NCBI GenBank assembly: GCA_004151065.3
Contig: NWUY0300024468.1
Coordinates: forward strand, 67,137 to 77,204
DNA from: Larix sibirica
Taxonomy: Eukaryota; Streptophyta; Pinopsida; Pinales; Pinaceae
Reading direction: 5' to 3'
DNA: 10,068 nucleotides
The notes under the pieces are model-generated. The model ran no database searches, was not told the DNA's origin, and was given only the letters and a program-made list of their open reading frames with translations. Both the position numbers and the translations under genes were made by a program. Shown here piece by piece: positions 1-7,832 of the stretch; within the stretch, counting starts at the first letter, position 1; each line of letters begins with the position of its first letter.

Positions 1-99
1 TACGATGCTTATCATGTCGAGCCTTAGCTTTCGCATTAGATCGTTGCAGCATTTCATGTGCTTGTTTTTGGATGTCGCAGATTTGATCTCTTGTTTCTG
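1..99. other. Unassigned left edge
   Basis: I cannot read a recognisable protein here. The frame used just downstream has TAG at 25-27 and 37-39, and no Asp-Ser/Thr-Gly protease motif is visible. It may be eroded protease-coding sequence or a deletion junction. Confidence 0.3.
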
Positions 100-570
100 G
101 ATGTCACTAATCAGCTGAAAGTAATTCCATTCGGAATAATGGAAGGTGTTCTTGTCGAATTGGAAGGGCTGTGAAGCTTTGTAGACTTTGAAGTCATAGA
201 GATAGTTGATGATACTAACCCATATCCTGCATTAATTGGCATATATTGGGCTATTGAAAATAAAGGCATCATAAATATGAAGAAGCAGATTATGAAATTT
301 GAAGGGGGGAGCGTCAGAGTTGTCGCACCATTGGATCCTTTGGAAGGTCCAAGTTATATCGAACTCGTCAAAGAAGAAGATGGTGTCAAAGAATTAGAAA
401 ATATTTACAACGTAACTTCAAGAGTGGATGACTATATTAACCCCATAGCAGATGGTACCCTGAGCTAGCACAACATTAGTTCATGTTCATCATATTCTGA
501 CGAGGCACTGGATAATTGGAAGACTAGAATACATGAAGTTTCGATGAGGAGGTGTGCTCATATCACAAAG
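100..570 (+). pseudogene. Retropepsin-like (protease) C-terminal region, decayed
   Basis: The frame with codons starting at 100 reads VTNQLKVIPFGIMEGV, then VIEIVDDTNPYPALIGIYWA (to about 246), then KQIMKFEGGSVRVVAPLDPL. The PALIGIYWA stretch fits the hydrophobic-hydrophobic-Gly strand near the end of retroviral-type aspartic proteases, which in gypsy elements mature the polyprotein. The catalytic Asp motif is not visible and should lie about 75 residues upstream, at or beyond the window edge. In-frame stops are TGA 172-174 and TAG 466-468. Coding sense continues past 468 as an acidic, Ser-rich linker (SSCSSYSDEALDNWKTRIHE) to about 570, where the frame changes. The protease call rests on the C-terminal pattern and on lying upstream of RT. 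Confidence 0.6.
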
Positions 571-581
571 TTAGTCATCGG

Positions 582-1259
582 ATTGGTATAGAGGTATGTG
601 ATCTCCCTACTTATAAGGGGTTACCTAATTTAAATTATTTTATTATTGGTTTTGAACTCAAGGTACCCGAACAACAATGATTTCTAGCCTTGGGAGTAGC
701 ACTGAAGGCTACCCCAACAAGATTGTGGGTTGTCCATAAGGAATATATAGAAGGTTGGCCGTAGTGTCACAAGATGCTGGAGATTAGGTTCAAAGAAAGA
801 ATTTCATATGTTGGAATGAAGTATAATGGGCTAACTAGTCCCGCGGAGCATTTAGTAGCATGCACTAAGATATGGAAGGATATACCTATGAAGGAGTGGA
901 TCAATATGCTTATCCATACACTAGATACTATACCCGGAAATTGGTATACAACATTAGAGATTCAATGAGGAACAATAGATTGGGAGGATATGGCTATAAA
1001 TTTTAGAAGTACATTCGACTATGAATATGATGATCGAACAATCGATACACCATTACAAGTCATTATGCCAAAAACATTTGAATACATAACAATACCATTT
1101 TCTAAGGTACCACAATGGACTACGACAGTTGAGAAAGATTTGGAATGCTACAATATTATTGGGGAGCTAGATGATGATCCAATAGATGTGGATATCCTAG
1201 AAACATAAGGAAGATGAAATATGGAGGGATCTGAGATTGCATCTAATAAAGTTTTGTAG
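582..1259 (+). pseudogene. Gag-like region between protease and RT, decayed
   Basis: In the frame phased with 582 the sequence reads LPTYKGLPNLNYFIIGFELK, a TPTRLWVVHKEY block and KMLEIRFKERISYVGMKYNG. It then has EWINMLIHTLDTIPGNWYTT, GTIDWEDMAINFRSTFDYEY and a tail ending near 1205. Spaced Trp residues, a 'short helix, W, then W-E-x-x-x-x-F' ending and a predicted helical character resemble the capsid-like core of plant retrotransposon gag proteins, which assemble the particle around element RNA. The W/RF pattern appears twice (about 620-800 and 810-1030), so it may be two gag-like modules. In-frame stops are TGA 678, TAG 762, TGA 966, TAA 1206, TGA 1215 and TAG 1257. It enters from the protease frame by a shift near 570-581 and continues in frame into RT. 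The ATG codons at 774 and 990 are internal methionines. Confidence 0.55.
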
Positions 1260-1262
1260 CCT

Positions 1263-2240
1263 TTGAAGACAAAGAAGGTAAATATTATCTCGAAAGAGAA
1301 TCCTAAATTTGCTAATATTGGATGTTATTGGGATGATGAGCCTGCTGAAAAACTGACTGACATATTGCATGAATATCAATACTTGATTCCTACTAATTTT
1401 TCAAAAATGAAGGGTATTGTTGGGGATTTGGGAGAAATGAAGATCCCGTTGAAGCCTGTAAAATAGAAGCCTTATAGGTTTAACCCCAAGTATAAGGAAA
1501 AGGTAAAAATTGAGATTCAAAGAATGCTAGAAGCAAGAATCATTGAACCTATCAAAGAATTTGAATGGATTAGCCCAATGGTAGTTTAAGACAAGAAAAC
1601 TAGTGAAATTCGAATTTGTGTAGACTTGAGAAATTTGAATGACACAAGTCCATGTGACTCCTTCTCTACACCTTTTACGGATGAAGTGTTAGAAAATTTT
1701 GGTGGTCAAGAGGCTTATTCATTTACTGATGGGTTTTCGGGTTACCATCATATCAAGATTGCTAAATAGGATCAAAATAAGACCACATTTGCTACTGAAT
1801 GGGGATGTTATCAATATACGGTGATGCCATTCGGCTTAAATAATGCCCCATTTATATTTTCCAGAGTGGTTGTCATAACGTTTAAGGAGTTCATTCCTAA
1901 ATTTATAGAGGTATATTTTGATTACTAGATGGTCTCTGGGTTGCTAAAGAATCACATTATATGGGTTTCTAAAGAATCACATTGAGAACCCGAGGTTGAT
2001 GCTAGATCATTGTAGAAAATATCAAATGTATTTAAATATGAAGAAATGTCTTTTCTGCGCTCCATTTGGGATATTGTTGGGAAATGTAGTTTGCAAAAAG
2101 GGCTTGCTCATGGACCCTGTGAAAATAGATATCATAGTAGACCTGCCACATCCAACATCAGTATCACAATTGAGGACCACTTTGGGACATACAGGTTACT
2201 GCAGTAAATTTATTAATGTTATGCACAGATTACAACACCG
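1263..2240 (+). pseudogene. Reverse transcriptase domain, inactivated
   Basis: This domain copied element RNA into DNA. The N-terminal part includes KFANIGCYWDDEPAEKLTDI and ISPMVV, followed by RICVDLRNLND (the R-x-x-x-D-x-R-x-L-N motif), FTDGFSGYHHIKI (first catalytic Asp region), TTFATEWGCYQYTVMPFGL (gypsy T-x-F-x-W-G and MPFGL motifs) and NAPFIFSRV. The active-site box reads Tyr-Phe-Asp-Tyr at 1914-1925 where the family has Tyr-x-Asp-Asp, so the second catalytic Asp is lost. It is followed at once by TAG 1926-1928. Other stops are TAG 1464, TAA 1587 and TAG 1767. A 25-bp duplication (1937-1986) shifts the frame. The thumb side resumes from about 1990 with CLFCAPFGILLGNVVCKKGL and TTLGHTGYCSKF. 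One base is missing near 2217-2219, restoring the first frame. There is no true start codon here: RT was released from a polyprotein. Confidence 0.93.
1937..1986 (+). repeat. 25-bp tandem duplication, frameshifting RT
   Basis: TGGGTTGCTAAAGAATCACA plus TT (1937-1958) recurs at 1962-1983 with one difference (G to T at the seventh base), a period of 25 bases. Because 25 is not a multiple of three it moves the RT frame by one base, exactly matching the observed change from the frame of 1911 to the frame of 1996. Confidence 0.9.
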
Positions 2241-2630
2241 ATGGAGAAAATGTTAAAGAAAGATACTAAGTTCTAGTGGAACGAAGAATGTCAGCAAAGC
2301 CTCGACACGTTACAAGAAAAGATAGTAACAACACCTATTCTAGTATTTCCAAATTGGGAAAAGGAGTTCCATATGCATGTTGATGCTTCATCCATTTATT
2401 TGGGTGCAGTTCTTACTCAACCTAGAGAAGGGTCTATCGACCATCCTATTGCGTTCACTAGCAAGAAATTATCTACAGCATAAAGAAATTATACTACGAT
2501 AGAAAGGGAAGGATTAGATATGGTATATGCTTTACAAAAATTTAGGCATTACTTATTAGGTGGTCATTTTAAAATGTTCATTGATCATTCTACTTTGAGG
2601 TACCTAGTTAACAAGCCAGTGTTGGGGGGA
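2241..2630 (+). pseudogene. RNase H domain of the polyprotein, decayed but with catalytic residues
   Basis: RNase H degrades the RNA strand of the RNA-DNA hybrid during reverse transcription. The frame from 2241 reads PMEKMLKK-like linker sequence, then FPNWEKEFHMHVDASSIYLG (catalytic Asp in HVDAS), HPIAFTSKKLSTA, NYTTIEREGLDMVYALQKFR (catalytic Glu in the ERE block) and FKMFIDHSTLRYLVNK (catalytic Asp in IDHS). Thus the three acidic residues expected of gypsy RNase H are still present, unlike RT and integrase. In-frame stops are TAG 2274-2276 and TAA 2481-2483. The frame is lost in a G-rich stretch near 2625-2633, best explained by two missing bases. Confidence 0.92.
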
Positions 2631-2631
2631 G

Positions 2632-2913
2632 ATATGTTGGTGGTTACTATTATTCCAATAATATGACTTCAAAATTGTAGTTAAACCAGGAATACTAAAT
2701 GCAGGACGAGACCATCTATTGAGGCTAGAAACAGTAGAAGATCCAGTTAGTATGGACAATAGCCTCCCAGATGTGCAGCTCTACTCTGTGAAGATTATAG
2801 ATGAATATTTTGAAGCTATTGTAAACTTTTTGACTACAGGTATGGCACCACAAGGATTTACTATAGCATAGAAAAAGTAGTTGGTAGTCAAAGCAACTGA
2901 TTATTAGCTCATA
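2632..2913 (+). pseudogene. RNase H to integrase tether, decayed
   Basis: In the new frame (phase of 2632) the sequence keeps the end of RNase H (YDFKIVVKPGILNAGRDHLL, where the usual end is a 'N-x-x-A-D-x-L-S-R' motif) and then a variable acidic linker with SLPDVQLYSVK and NFLTTGMAPQGF. The linker joins RNase H to the integrase zinc finger in gypsy polyproteins. Stops are TAA 2659, TAG 2869, TAG 2878 and TAG 2905. The ATG at 2914 that follows is internal, in the conserved 'x-LYKLGPEEILRR' lead-in to integrase. Confidence 0.8.
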
Positions 2914-3750
2914 ATGGGTCAATTATATAAACTAGGACCTGAAGAAATATTGAGAAGATGTGTTTTGGAGCATGAGCGACCCCTGATTTTGACCAAAGCT
3001 CATGATGGTGTCTTAGGAGGTCATTATGTAGGGAAAGAAACTGCACAGAAAATATTGAGGGCGGGACTACGGTGGCCTACCCTACATAAGTATGCTAAGG
3101 AATATTGAAAATCTTGTGATATTTTCCAAAGAATTGGGAAACCATCAAGGTGGGATGAGATGCCATTAGTACCACAGATCACGTTGCAATACTTCGACAA
3201 AGGGGTTGTTGATTTTGTTGAACCAATTAACCCAACTGCAAAGAAGTCGGGAGCGCGGTACATTATCACTACAACTGATTATCTAACTAGATGGGTTGAA
3301 GCCAAGCCAGTAAAATACTATATTGCTACCATTGCTGTGAAGTTCTTACTTCGAAGTGTGAACACTAGATTTGGATGCCCTCGTTCTTTAATGAGTGATC
3401 AAGGAACTCACTTTTTGAATAAGACTATTGAAGCACTCACACAATAATTATAGATTCATCATCATAAGAGTACCCCATATCACCCTCAGGATAATGGAAT
3501 TGTTGGAGCATTTAATAATATTTTGGAACAAGATTTGACTAAGGTTTGTAATGTGAACCATGATGAATTGGATATGAAGGTACCTGCAGTTTTATGGGAT
3601 TATCGAACAACTTGCAAGAATTTGATGGGCCAAACACCTTTTAGGTTGGTATACGGGCAAGAAGCTATCGTGCCAATGGAATACATTGTAACCAGTTTAA
3701 GAATTGTTGCATTTACAAAGATGTCAGATACTGGTGCAGTAGAGGAATAG
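2914..3750 (+). pseudogene. Integrase: zinc-binding and catalytic core, inactivated
   Basis: Integrase inserts the cDNA into the host genome. LYKLGPEEILRRCVLEHE leads to the zinc region: His at 3001-3003, His at 3022-3024, then a CxxC pair whose first Cys is a TGA stop (3106-3108) and whose second is TGT at 3115-3117. The core follows: VDFVEPINP with the first catalytic Asp (3211-3213), ARYIITTTDYLTRWVEAKPV, then LMSDQGTHFLNKT with the second Asp (3397-3399). The third acidic residue is expected at 3505-3507, exactly 35 residues on, but is GGA (Gly) in [17 protein letters not shown]. Stops are TGA 3106, TAA 3445, TAG 3451 and TAG 3748. [19 protein letters not shown] and [13 protein letters not shown] close the core. 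All this lies in one frame. Spacing and motifs make the family certain; activity is lost. Confidence 0.95.
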
Positions 3751-4066
3751 TTGTCGCAGCTACTACAATTAGAGAAAGACATATTTCTCGTACGTTTTCC
3801 TTAGCAAGTTCATAAGGGATGGGAAAAGACTTGGCATGATTGTCACATCAAGCAGAAGTAGTTCCAAGAGGGAGATTTAGTTCTCCTATATGATAGTAAG
3901 TTCTTAAAACATCAAGGTAATTTGAAAATACATTGGCTAGGGCCTTATGTGATTAAGTACATAATAGGAGGAGGTGTTTTACAAAAAACCTAATGGTGAA
4001 ATTATGAAGGGAATAGTCAATGGGAGTCGGATGAAACTATATAGGGGAAGTTACAACTCCTCTTGA
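3751..4066 (+). pseudogene. Integrase C-terminal region, end of polyprotein
   Basis: The frame continues after TAG 3748 with LSQLLQLEKDIFLVRFP, then KTWHDCHIKQK and FQEGDLVLLYDSKFLKHQGN, then LKIHWLGPYVIKYIIGGGV. The 'G-D-L-V-L-L-Y-D' and 'W-L-G-P-Y-V' blocks are typical of the small DNA-binding C-terminal part of gypsy integrases. Stops are TAG 3802 and TAG 3859. One extra A in the A-run at 3982-3988 shifts the frame, after which PNGEIMKGIVNGSRMKLY follows, closing at TGA 4064-4066. That stop is a natural-looking end, since no integrase-like sequence follows. I see no chromodomain, which argues against the chromovirus branch. Confidence 0.85.
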
Positions 4067-4574
4067 GAATGAGAAAAAATGGCGAAGCCTAGGTGCAAAA
4101 TGCAGTAGAAATAGGCACTTGGCACTGAACTGAGTCTCCATATGTAAAAAAAAAATTAAGTTGTTCTTTGTGTTGAAGTTGGAGTCTATATATATGTTGA
4201 AGTCTCTAATATGTCACAAGTGAATGGGCTAGTATTTAAAAGTTGCACATGGAATTGAAATCACCACAAAAGTATTCAAAATTTGCATTAATGAAAAAGA
4301 AAAGGTGATGACTAGAAGACAATAAATGCAATAAATTTGGAAAGCCGACAAAACAGTGGGAATGGTCTGATCATGATAGTGGAAATAAATGTTGCCTTAA
4401 TTGAGGAATTCTATGGAATATTTGGTCAAATACATGAAATATATGGAAATCATGGTGTAAAGATCAGATTATGAGCCATTAAAACATAATGTTCTTGGGA
4501 ATTCAGGCTCATTGTGCATTGCTGAGAAATGAGAGAAGAGTAGAGTCAAATAACATCATACTGAGAAAATTGTG
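4067..4574. other. Spacer between polyprotein and accessory ORF
   Basis: All frames are short and no protein motif is recognisable. There is a run of ten A at 4146-4155, and a loose repeat of TGTTGAAGT around 4173 and 4196. The stretch could hold the leader or splice acceptor of the downstream ORF if that ORF is expressed from its own or a spliced transcript, but I see no convincing signal. Confidence 0.5.
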
Positions 4575-4905
4575 ATGCGTGAATGGAAACTTGACGATAT
4601 CATTCAAGACTTCATGGAATCTAGACTATCGAGAGATCAAGGAGAGCCAGAGATGGTCCAGGAGCAGGTACCACTAGTACCTCATAGTTTATTGAGGAGC
4701 ACAACACGAAGGAAATCGCATCCACAAAGTCATGAGGCAAGAATTAAGAATAGAAATGATGCAGGGGCATCCACATCTACAATTCCATCTTGGCTACCAG
4801 AGTACATTCCACTGAGAAATTCGAATGCTAAACCAGTTCAAGTTCCTAAGAATGCTAAAGACATGCTTGTCACACATGATATCCCAACAAGAGTTTTGCA
4901 GGTAG
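4575..4905 (+). pseudogene. Accessory ORF, part 1: disordered basic N-terminal region
   Basis: An ATG at 4575 opens about 110 codons without a stop (to 4913). A GTG three bases earlier is less likely as start. It begins MREWKLDDIIQDFMESRLSR, then a Gln/Glu and Arg/Ser-rich stretch (LLRSTTRRKSHPQSHEARIK), then STIPSWLPEYIPLR and KPVQVPKNAKDMLV. Composition suggests disorder with a basic patch, ending in a conserved-looking WLPEYIP segment. I do not recognise a domain. The reading passes into the next frame somewhere near 4895-4912, so the visible stop at 4911-4913 is not the true end. Same strand as the polyprotein and 509 bases after its stop. Confidence 0.55.
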
Positions 4906-5640
4906 GGATATGATGGGGAAGGTTCCAAACTTAAATTATGATGACCATGATTCAGTAGACAAGTTGAAGTTCCCATAGTTTATGACATATAAGTATTCCA
5001 GAAGCTAATGCATGTGTAAAGAGCTGCTGCTGTGTGTCCATGGTGGATTCTTGTGGTTAGACAAGAAATTTTTAATTGATATGGATCTAATAGCAAGAAT
5101 TACGGGTCTTCCAACTCATGGGTTGGATCCGGCATCCTATTGTGTGGGGAAGGAGAAATACCAAGTGATTGCAAATGAAATGAAAGACAAGTACAAGTTG
5201 GAGAAGAGAAACTGGGGTTATGAGGTTTCCTCTATTAAAGATGAGGTTGTTTGATTTATAATGAGAATTTTGGCAAGTAAGTTCCTATGGAAATGTTGGC
5301 CCAACCAATTAGTTACTATGTCAGCGATTGCTTTAGCAGAACAATGTACTGAAGGTTTCCAGATGAATTGGGTGACATTCCTACTTAACGAGTTCTTGAG
5401 AAACTGTCTAGATGTGCAAGAAGGAGGTAATCTTCTTCACTATTAATGGTTGTCATTACTAATTGCTTTTGTTGCTTGGGAATATCGAATAGATTCTCAG
5501 TTTACGGAGGTACCGCTTGGATTTCCTGTGGCCGCGCAGTTCGCATCCTTATGGGTTAGTGATAATGCATAAAAGTAGAGGGATTCTAATATAATACTTT
5601 ACACGTATAAGCAATCTATTTAGTAGCATTAAGAAGGTTC
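4906..5640 (+). pseudogene. Accessory ORF, part 2: unrecognised globular domain with ITGLPTHGLDP motif
   Basis: In the frame of 5012 the sequence reads GKVPNLNYDDHDSVDKLKFP, then VHGGFLWLDKKFLIDMDLIA, then RITGLPTHGLDPASYCVGKE. It continues with IMRILASKFLWKCWPNQLVT, MSAIALAEQCTEGFQMNWVT and FLLNEFLRNCLDVQEGGNLL, then WLSLLIAFVAWEY and FPVAAQFASLW. It is helical and Trp-rich with a Gly-Leu-Pro-x-x-Gly-x-Asp-Pro loop. I recall similar loops in uncharacterised plant proteins linked to transposable elements, but I cannot name a family. In-frame stops are TAG 4976, TAA 5006, TGA 5252, TAA 5444, TAA 5570 and TAG 5576. The ATG at 5012 only follows a stop and is not a believable start. The frame changes between 5578 and 5625. 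Confidence 0.55.
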
Positions 5641-6242
5641 CTCAGATATAACCTTGTGTGGTTGATCTCTTTAAACATATCATCTGGTTTAATGCCACAC
5701 CACAACATATGTATATTCAATCTCACGGGGATCCAAATCAGGAGTCGTTTCCCACCCACTACAAGTTGACAGAGAGAGATATTGGTGAAATCATTAATGA
5801 ATGGCCATAGGAATGGAAGGTGCCCATTCCTTAGGAAGAGCTATCTCCACCCATGTCATAGGCTAAAGGTGTGAAGGCTCATCAAATGGTGGAGGTAAGA
5901 AAGGCCAAGCACAACAGGGCGAAGGTCTATTTGCTACGAAAAGAAGAACTGGGGGCGCATGTGGAGAAAAAGAAGTCCCACCACAATCACAAGAGAAAGA
6001 TTGGGAGTTGGCTGTGGCACATCTTGGGCCTTCAATAAAGGGAAAAAGAAAAGTCTCAAAAGCACCAGTAGGAAGGAAGAGGAAGAGGAAGGATCATAAG
6101 GAGTCGGTAGTTTTGGCATTAATAGAGGATGACGTGGAACTGCTAAAAAATAGATTCAAGGACACAACAGAGGATATTTTGAAAAAAAGGTGTCAATGTA
6201 CACTTAAAGCTTTATGGAGGCATTCAGATAAATACGCTGCAA
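5625..6242 (+). pseudogene. Accessory ORF, part 3: linker and NLS-like basic region
   Basis: From 5625 the frame reads VVDLFKHIIWFNATPQHMYI, QSHGDPNQESFPTHYKLTER and DIGEIINEWP, then a charged stretch to about 5935. It then shifts frame and reads GEKEVPPQSQEKDWELAVAH, LGPSIKGKRKVSKAPVGRKR and KRKDHKE. GKRKVSK and GRKRKRKDHK form a bipartite nuclear-localisation-like patch at about 6035-6100, which would fit nuclear action. A helical segment (LIEDDVELLKNRFKDTTEDI) follows. Stops are TAA 5649, TAG 5808, TAG 5832 and TAG 5859. A second frame change falls near 6235-6243. The TTG at 6008 is not a start. Function unknown. Confidence 0.5.
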
Positions 6243-7320
6243 GAAGTGATAGAAGGAATACGACTAGCTTCAAATTCAAAGGATGCACCAACAGACAAGC
6301 AGAGTGATCCCCAAGGATGAGAGAGGCCATTTTCATGGCTACCTTTGGCTGCATAGCCGCAAGTTGTAGAAATACCTATGAAATCATTGAGATGCTCGGA
6401 GCAAGAAATTCAATTTGATGTTGAAGGTTTGAGCTCTATTGATCTACATTTAGTAGAAATACATATGCATACCTTACACACTCTTCATTTGAGCATAGAT
6501 AATGAAATCAAGGGGTGAGAAGAATATAGTTACAGTCATATGATGAAGTAGAGTTCAAAACATGATCAACTAGCAAATAAATGTAAGGAACTTTAGAAAG
6601 AACGAGATGTTGTAGCCGAGCAAAAGGATAGGCTACAGAAATCTATAGAGACATTTTGTAGCGAAGTTCCTAAGGTTGATATTGCAGAGGCAACACCATT
6701 GGAGATCAAATTGTCAAGCTTGAGTGAAGTCATTAAAGGATTTAGAGAAAAAATTAATGACTTGGAAGAACAAGTTATGCCAGGAACACCGTAGGAAGTG
6801 CGATATCAACAAGCTGAGGAAGTTAAAGCTTATTTTGAAGGTATTAAGGACTTAGACCGAATGTGTGAAGTTGTTTGATGAAAATGCGCAAGCCTGGGAA
6901 GATTTGGTGGACGATGAAGGTATGCAGGACATCACTGCTAAGTTGGAAAGTGTGCACTCTAGAGTTGTGAAGCATAAATATATTATCAAGGAATTGCCAC
7001 CACAATAACGAATGATGAAGGTAGTTGAGAATAAGCAGCTACAAGTTGAAATCAATCAATTGAGAGAAGACCAACAGAAGCGAAGCCATCATGTAGAGTC
7101 TCTGCAGAATGAAGTAGTTTGAGTATCTGATATTATTCAAGGAGAACATGAGTAGATAAAGGAGAAATTCCAACTAGCTGAAGAGCAAGTTCATGGTAGT
7201 ATAACTGTGCACCTAGAAAAGGAGCTGGCAGAGCATACAAAAAAAGTGAAGGATATTGTTGTCTCAATGAGGGACAAGTATGATTTGATACAGTGGAACC
7301 CACCGCAGGACTAGCAGTAA
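6243..7320 (+). pseudogene. Accessory ORF, part 4: coiled-coil tail
   Basis: The frame from 6243 reads a Ser/Pro linker (SNSKDAPTDKQSDPQG, then RPFSWLPLAA), PMKSLRCSEQEIQFDVEGLS, and then long Lys/Glu/Gln/Leu heptad-like helix: KERDVVAEQKDRLQKSIETF, LSSLSEVIKGFREKINDLEE. Near 6860-6871 it shifts to the frame of 6871 and goes on with LFDENAQAWEDLVDDEGMQD, QLQVEINQLREDQQKRSHHV and HLEKELAEHTKKVKDIVVSM. About 220 residues of near-continuous coiled coil suggest self-assembly or partner binding. Stops are TGA 6318, TAG 6354, TGA 6516, TAG 6549, TAG 6594, TAG 6792, TAA 7006, TGA 7120 and TAG 7153. The natural end is TAG 7312 or TAA 7318, just before a hairpin. No enzyme motif seen. Confidence 0.55.
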
Positions 7321-7321
7321 A

Positions 7322-7340
7322 GTGGCTCGAGACGAGCCAC
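7322..7340 (+). other. Perfect 8-bp hairpin after the accessory ORF
   Basis: GTGGCTCG (7322-7329), loop AGA, CGAGCCAC (7333-7340) form a GC-rich perfect stem. It starts two bases after TAA 7318-7320 and precedes GAGTGTTGGGGG (7345-7356), a purine/G-rich run where a polypurine tract may lie. It could be a structured RNA element near the 3' LTR or chance. Confidence 0.6.
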
Positions 7341-7579
7341 ATATGAGTGTTGGGGGCCTAGGAAAGTTTGGCACAGTTTGGAAATCGATTTTGGTATGAA
7401 TGGGTACATGAAGAAGTGATCCACAAAAACAGGATCGACTCCGATGAAGAGGCTGAGGAATAAGGAACAAGGGGTGTTTGACTTCATCAACGGTGGAGTT
7501 AGTTGGGAGTAGTTATAGTTTTGTGTCCACTTACATTAATGAGTCTAAGTAGTGGGAGCGGGGGGCTAAGAATAAGTCC

Positions 7580-7588
7580 TATATATAT
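7580..7588 (+). promoter_or_regulatory. TATA box, presumed LTR promoter
   Basis: TATATATAT within CCTATATATATGTAA is the strongest plant TATA-like element in the noncoding right part. Its position inside the presumed LTR suggests an RNA polymerase II start some 30 bases downstream. In an old copy it may be inactive. Confidence 0.4.
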
Positions 7589-7823
7589 GTAATGGGTTGG
7601 GAAATTTTGGGTTGGTTAGACGAAGAGAGAATATATAGTTTTGGTCTATGTATTGAAGAAAGTATTTTTTGATTTGAAAAATACTGTTGTACTGTTGATG
7701 TATAAGCAATTCGCAAGAGGTTGTAGTGATTTGCAAGCTTAGTGCACAGATCTGTTGTAATGAGGAGAGAAAGTTTGTTGGCTATGTGTGTACACATGAA
7801 GTGCTAAATTTGTTACGACTTAT

Positions 7824-7832
7824 GAATAAGAA
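7824..7832 (+). terminator. Possible poly(A) signal of the LTR
   Basis: GAATAAGAAT is close to AATAAA and is followed within 20 bases by a GT/T-rich stretch (GTGTTTTTTCCTGT), the usual plant layout around a cleavage site. Weak on its own, it is supported by the TATA box about 240 bases upstream. Confidence 0.3.

Noticed and set aside
3024-3269. Minus-strand open frame opposite integrase
   Set aside because: It is the antisense of conserved integrase codons and shows no motif of its own.
3982-3988. A-run as a programmed frameshift site
   Set aside because: It lies near the end of integrase, among many random lesions, so an ordinary one-base insertion is the simpler explanation.
4146-4155. 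Run of ten A as the poly(A) tail of a retroposed transcript
   Set aside because: No target duplication or end of a transcript is visible around it, and ORF sequence of the same strand follows; a simple slippage run is enough.
5934-6119. Minus-strand frame rich in Phe, Leu and Ser, looking like a membrane segment
   Set aside because: It is what Lys/Glu-rich coding sequence reads as on the opposite strand; the plus strand holds the NLS-like region.
7322-7344. Hairpin as an intrinsic bacterial terminator
   Set aside because: No T-run follows the stem and the context is a plant retrotransposon.
7133-7470. Two overlapping minus-strand open frames
   Set aside because: They lie opposite the coiled-coil tail and presumed LTR, overlap each other, and have no recognisable domain or start context.
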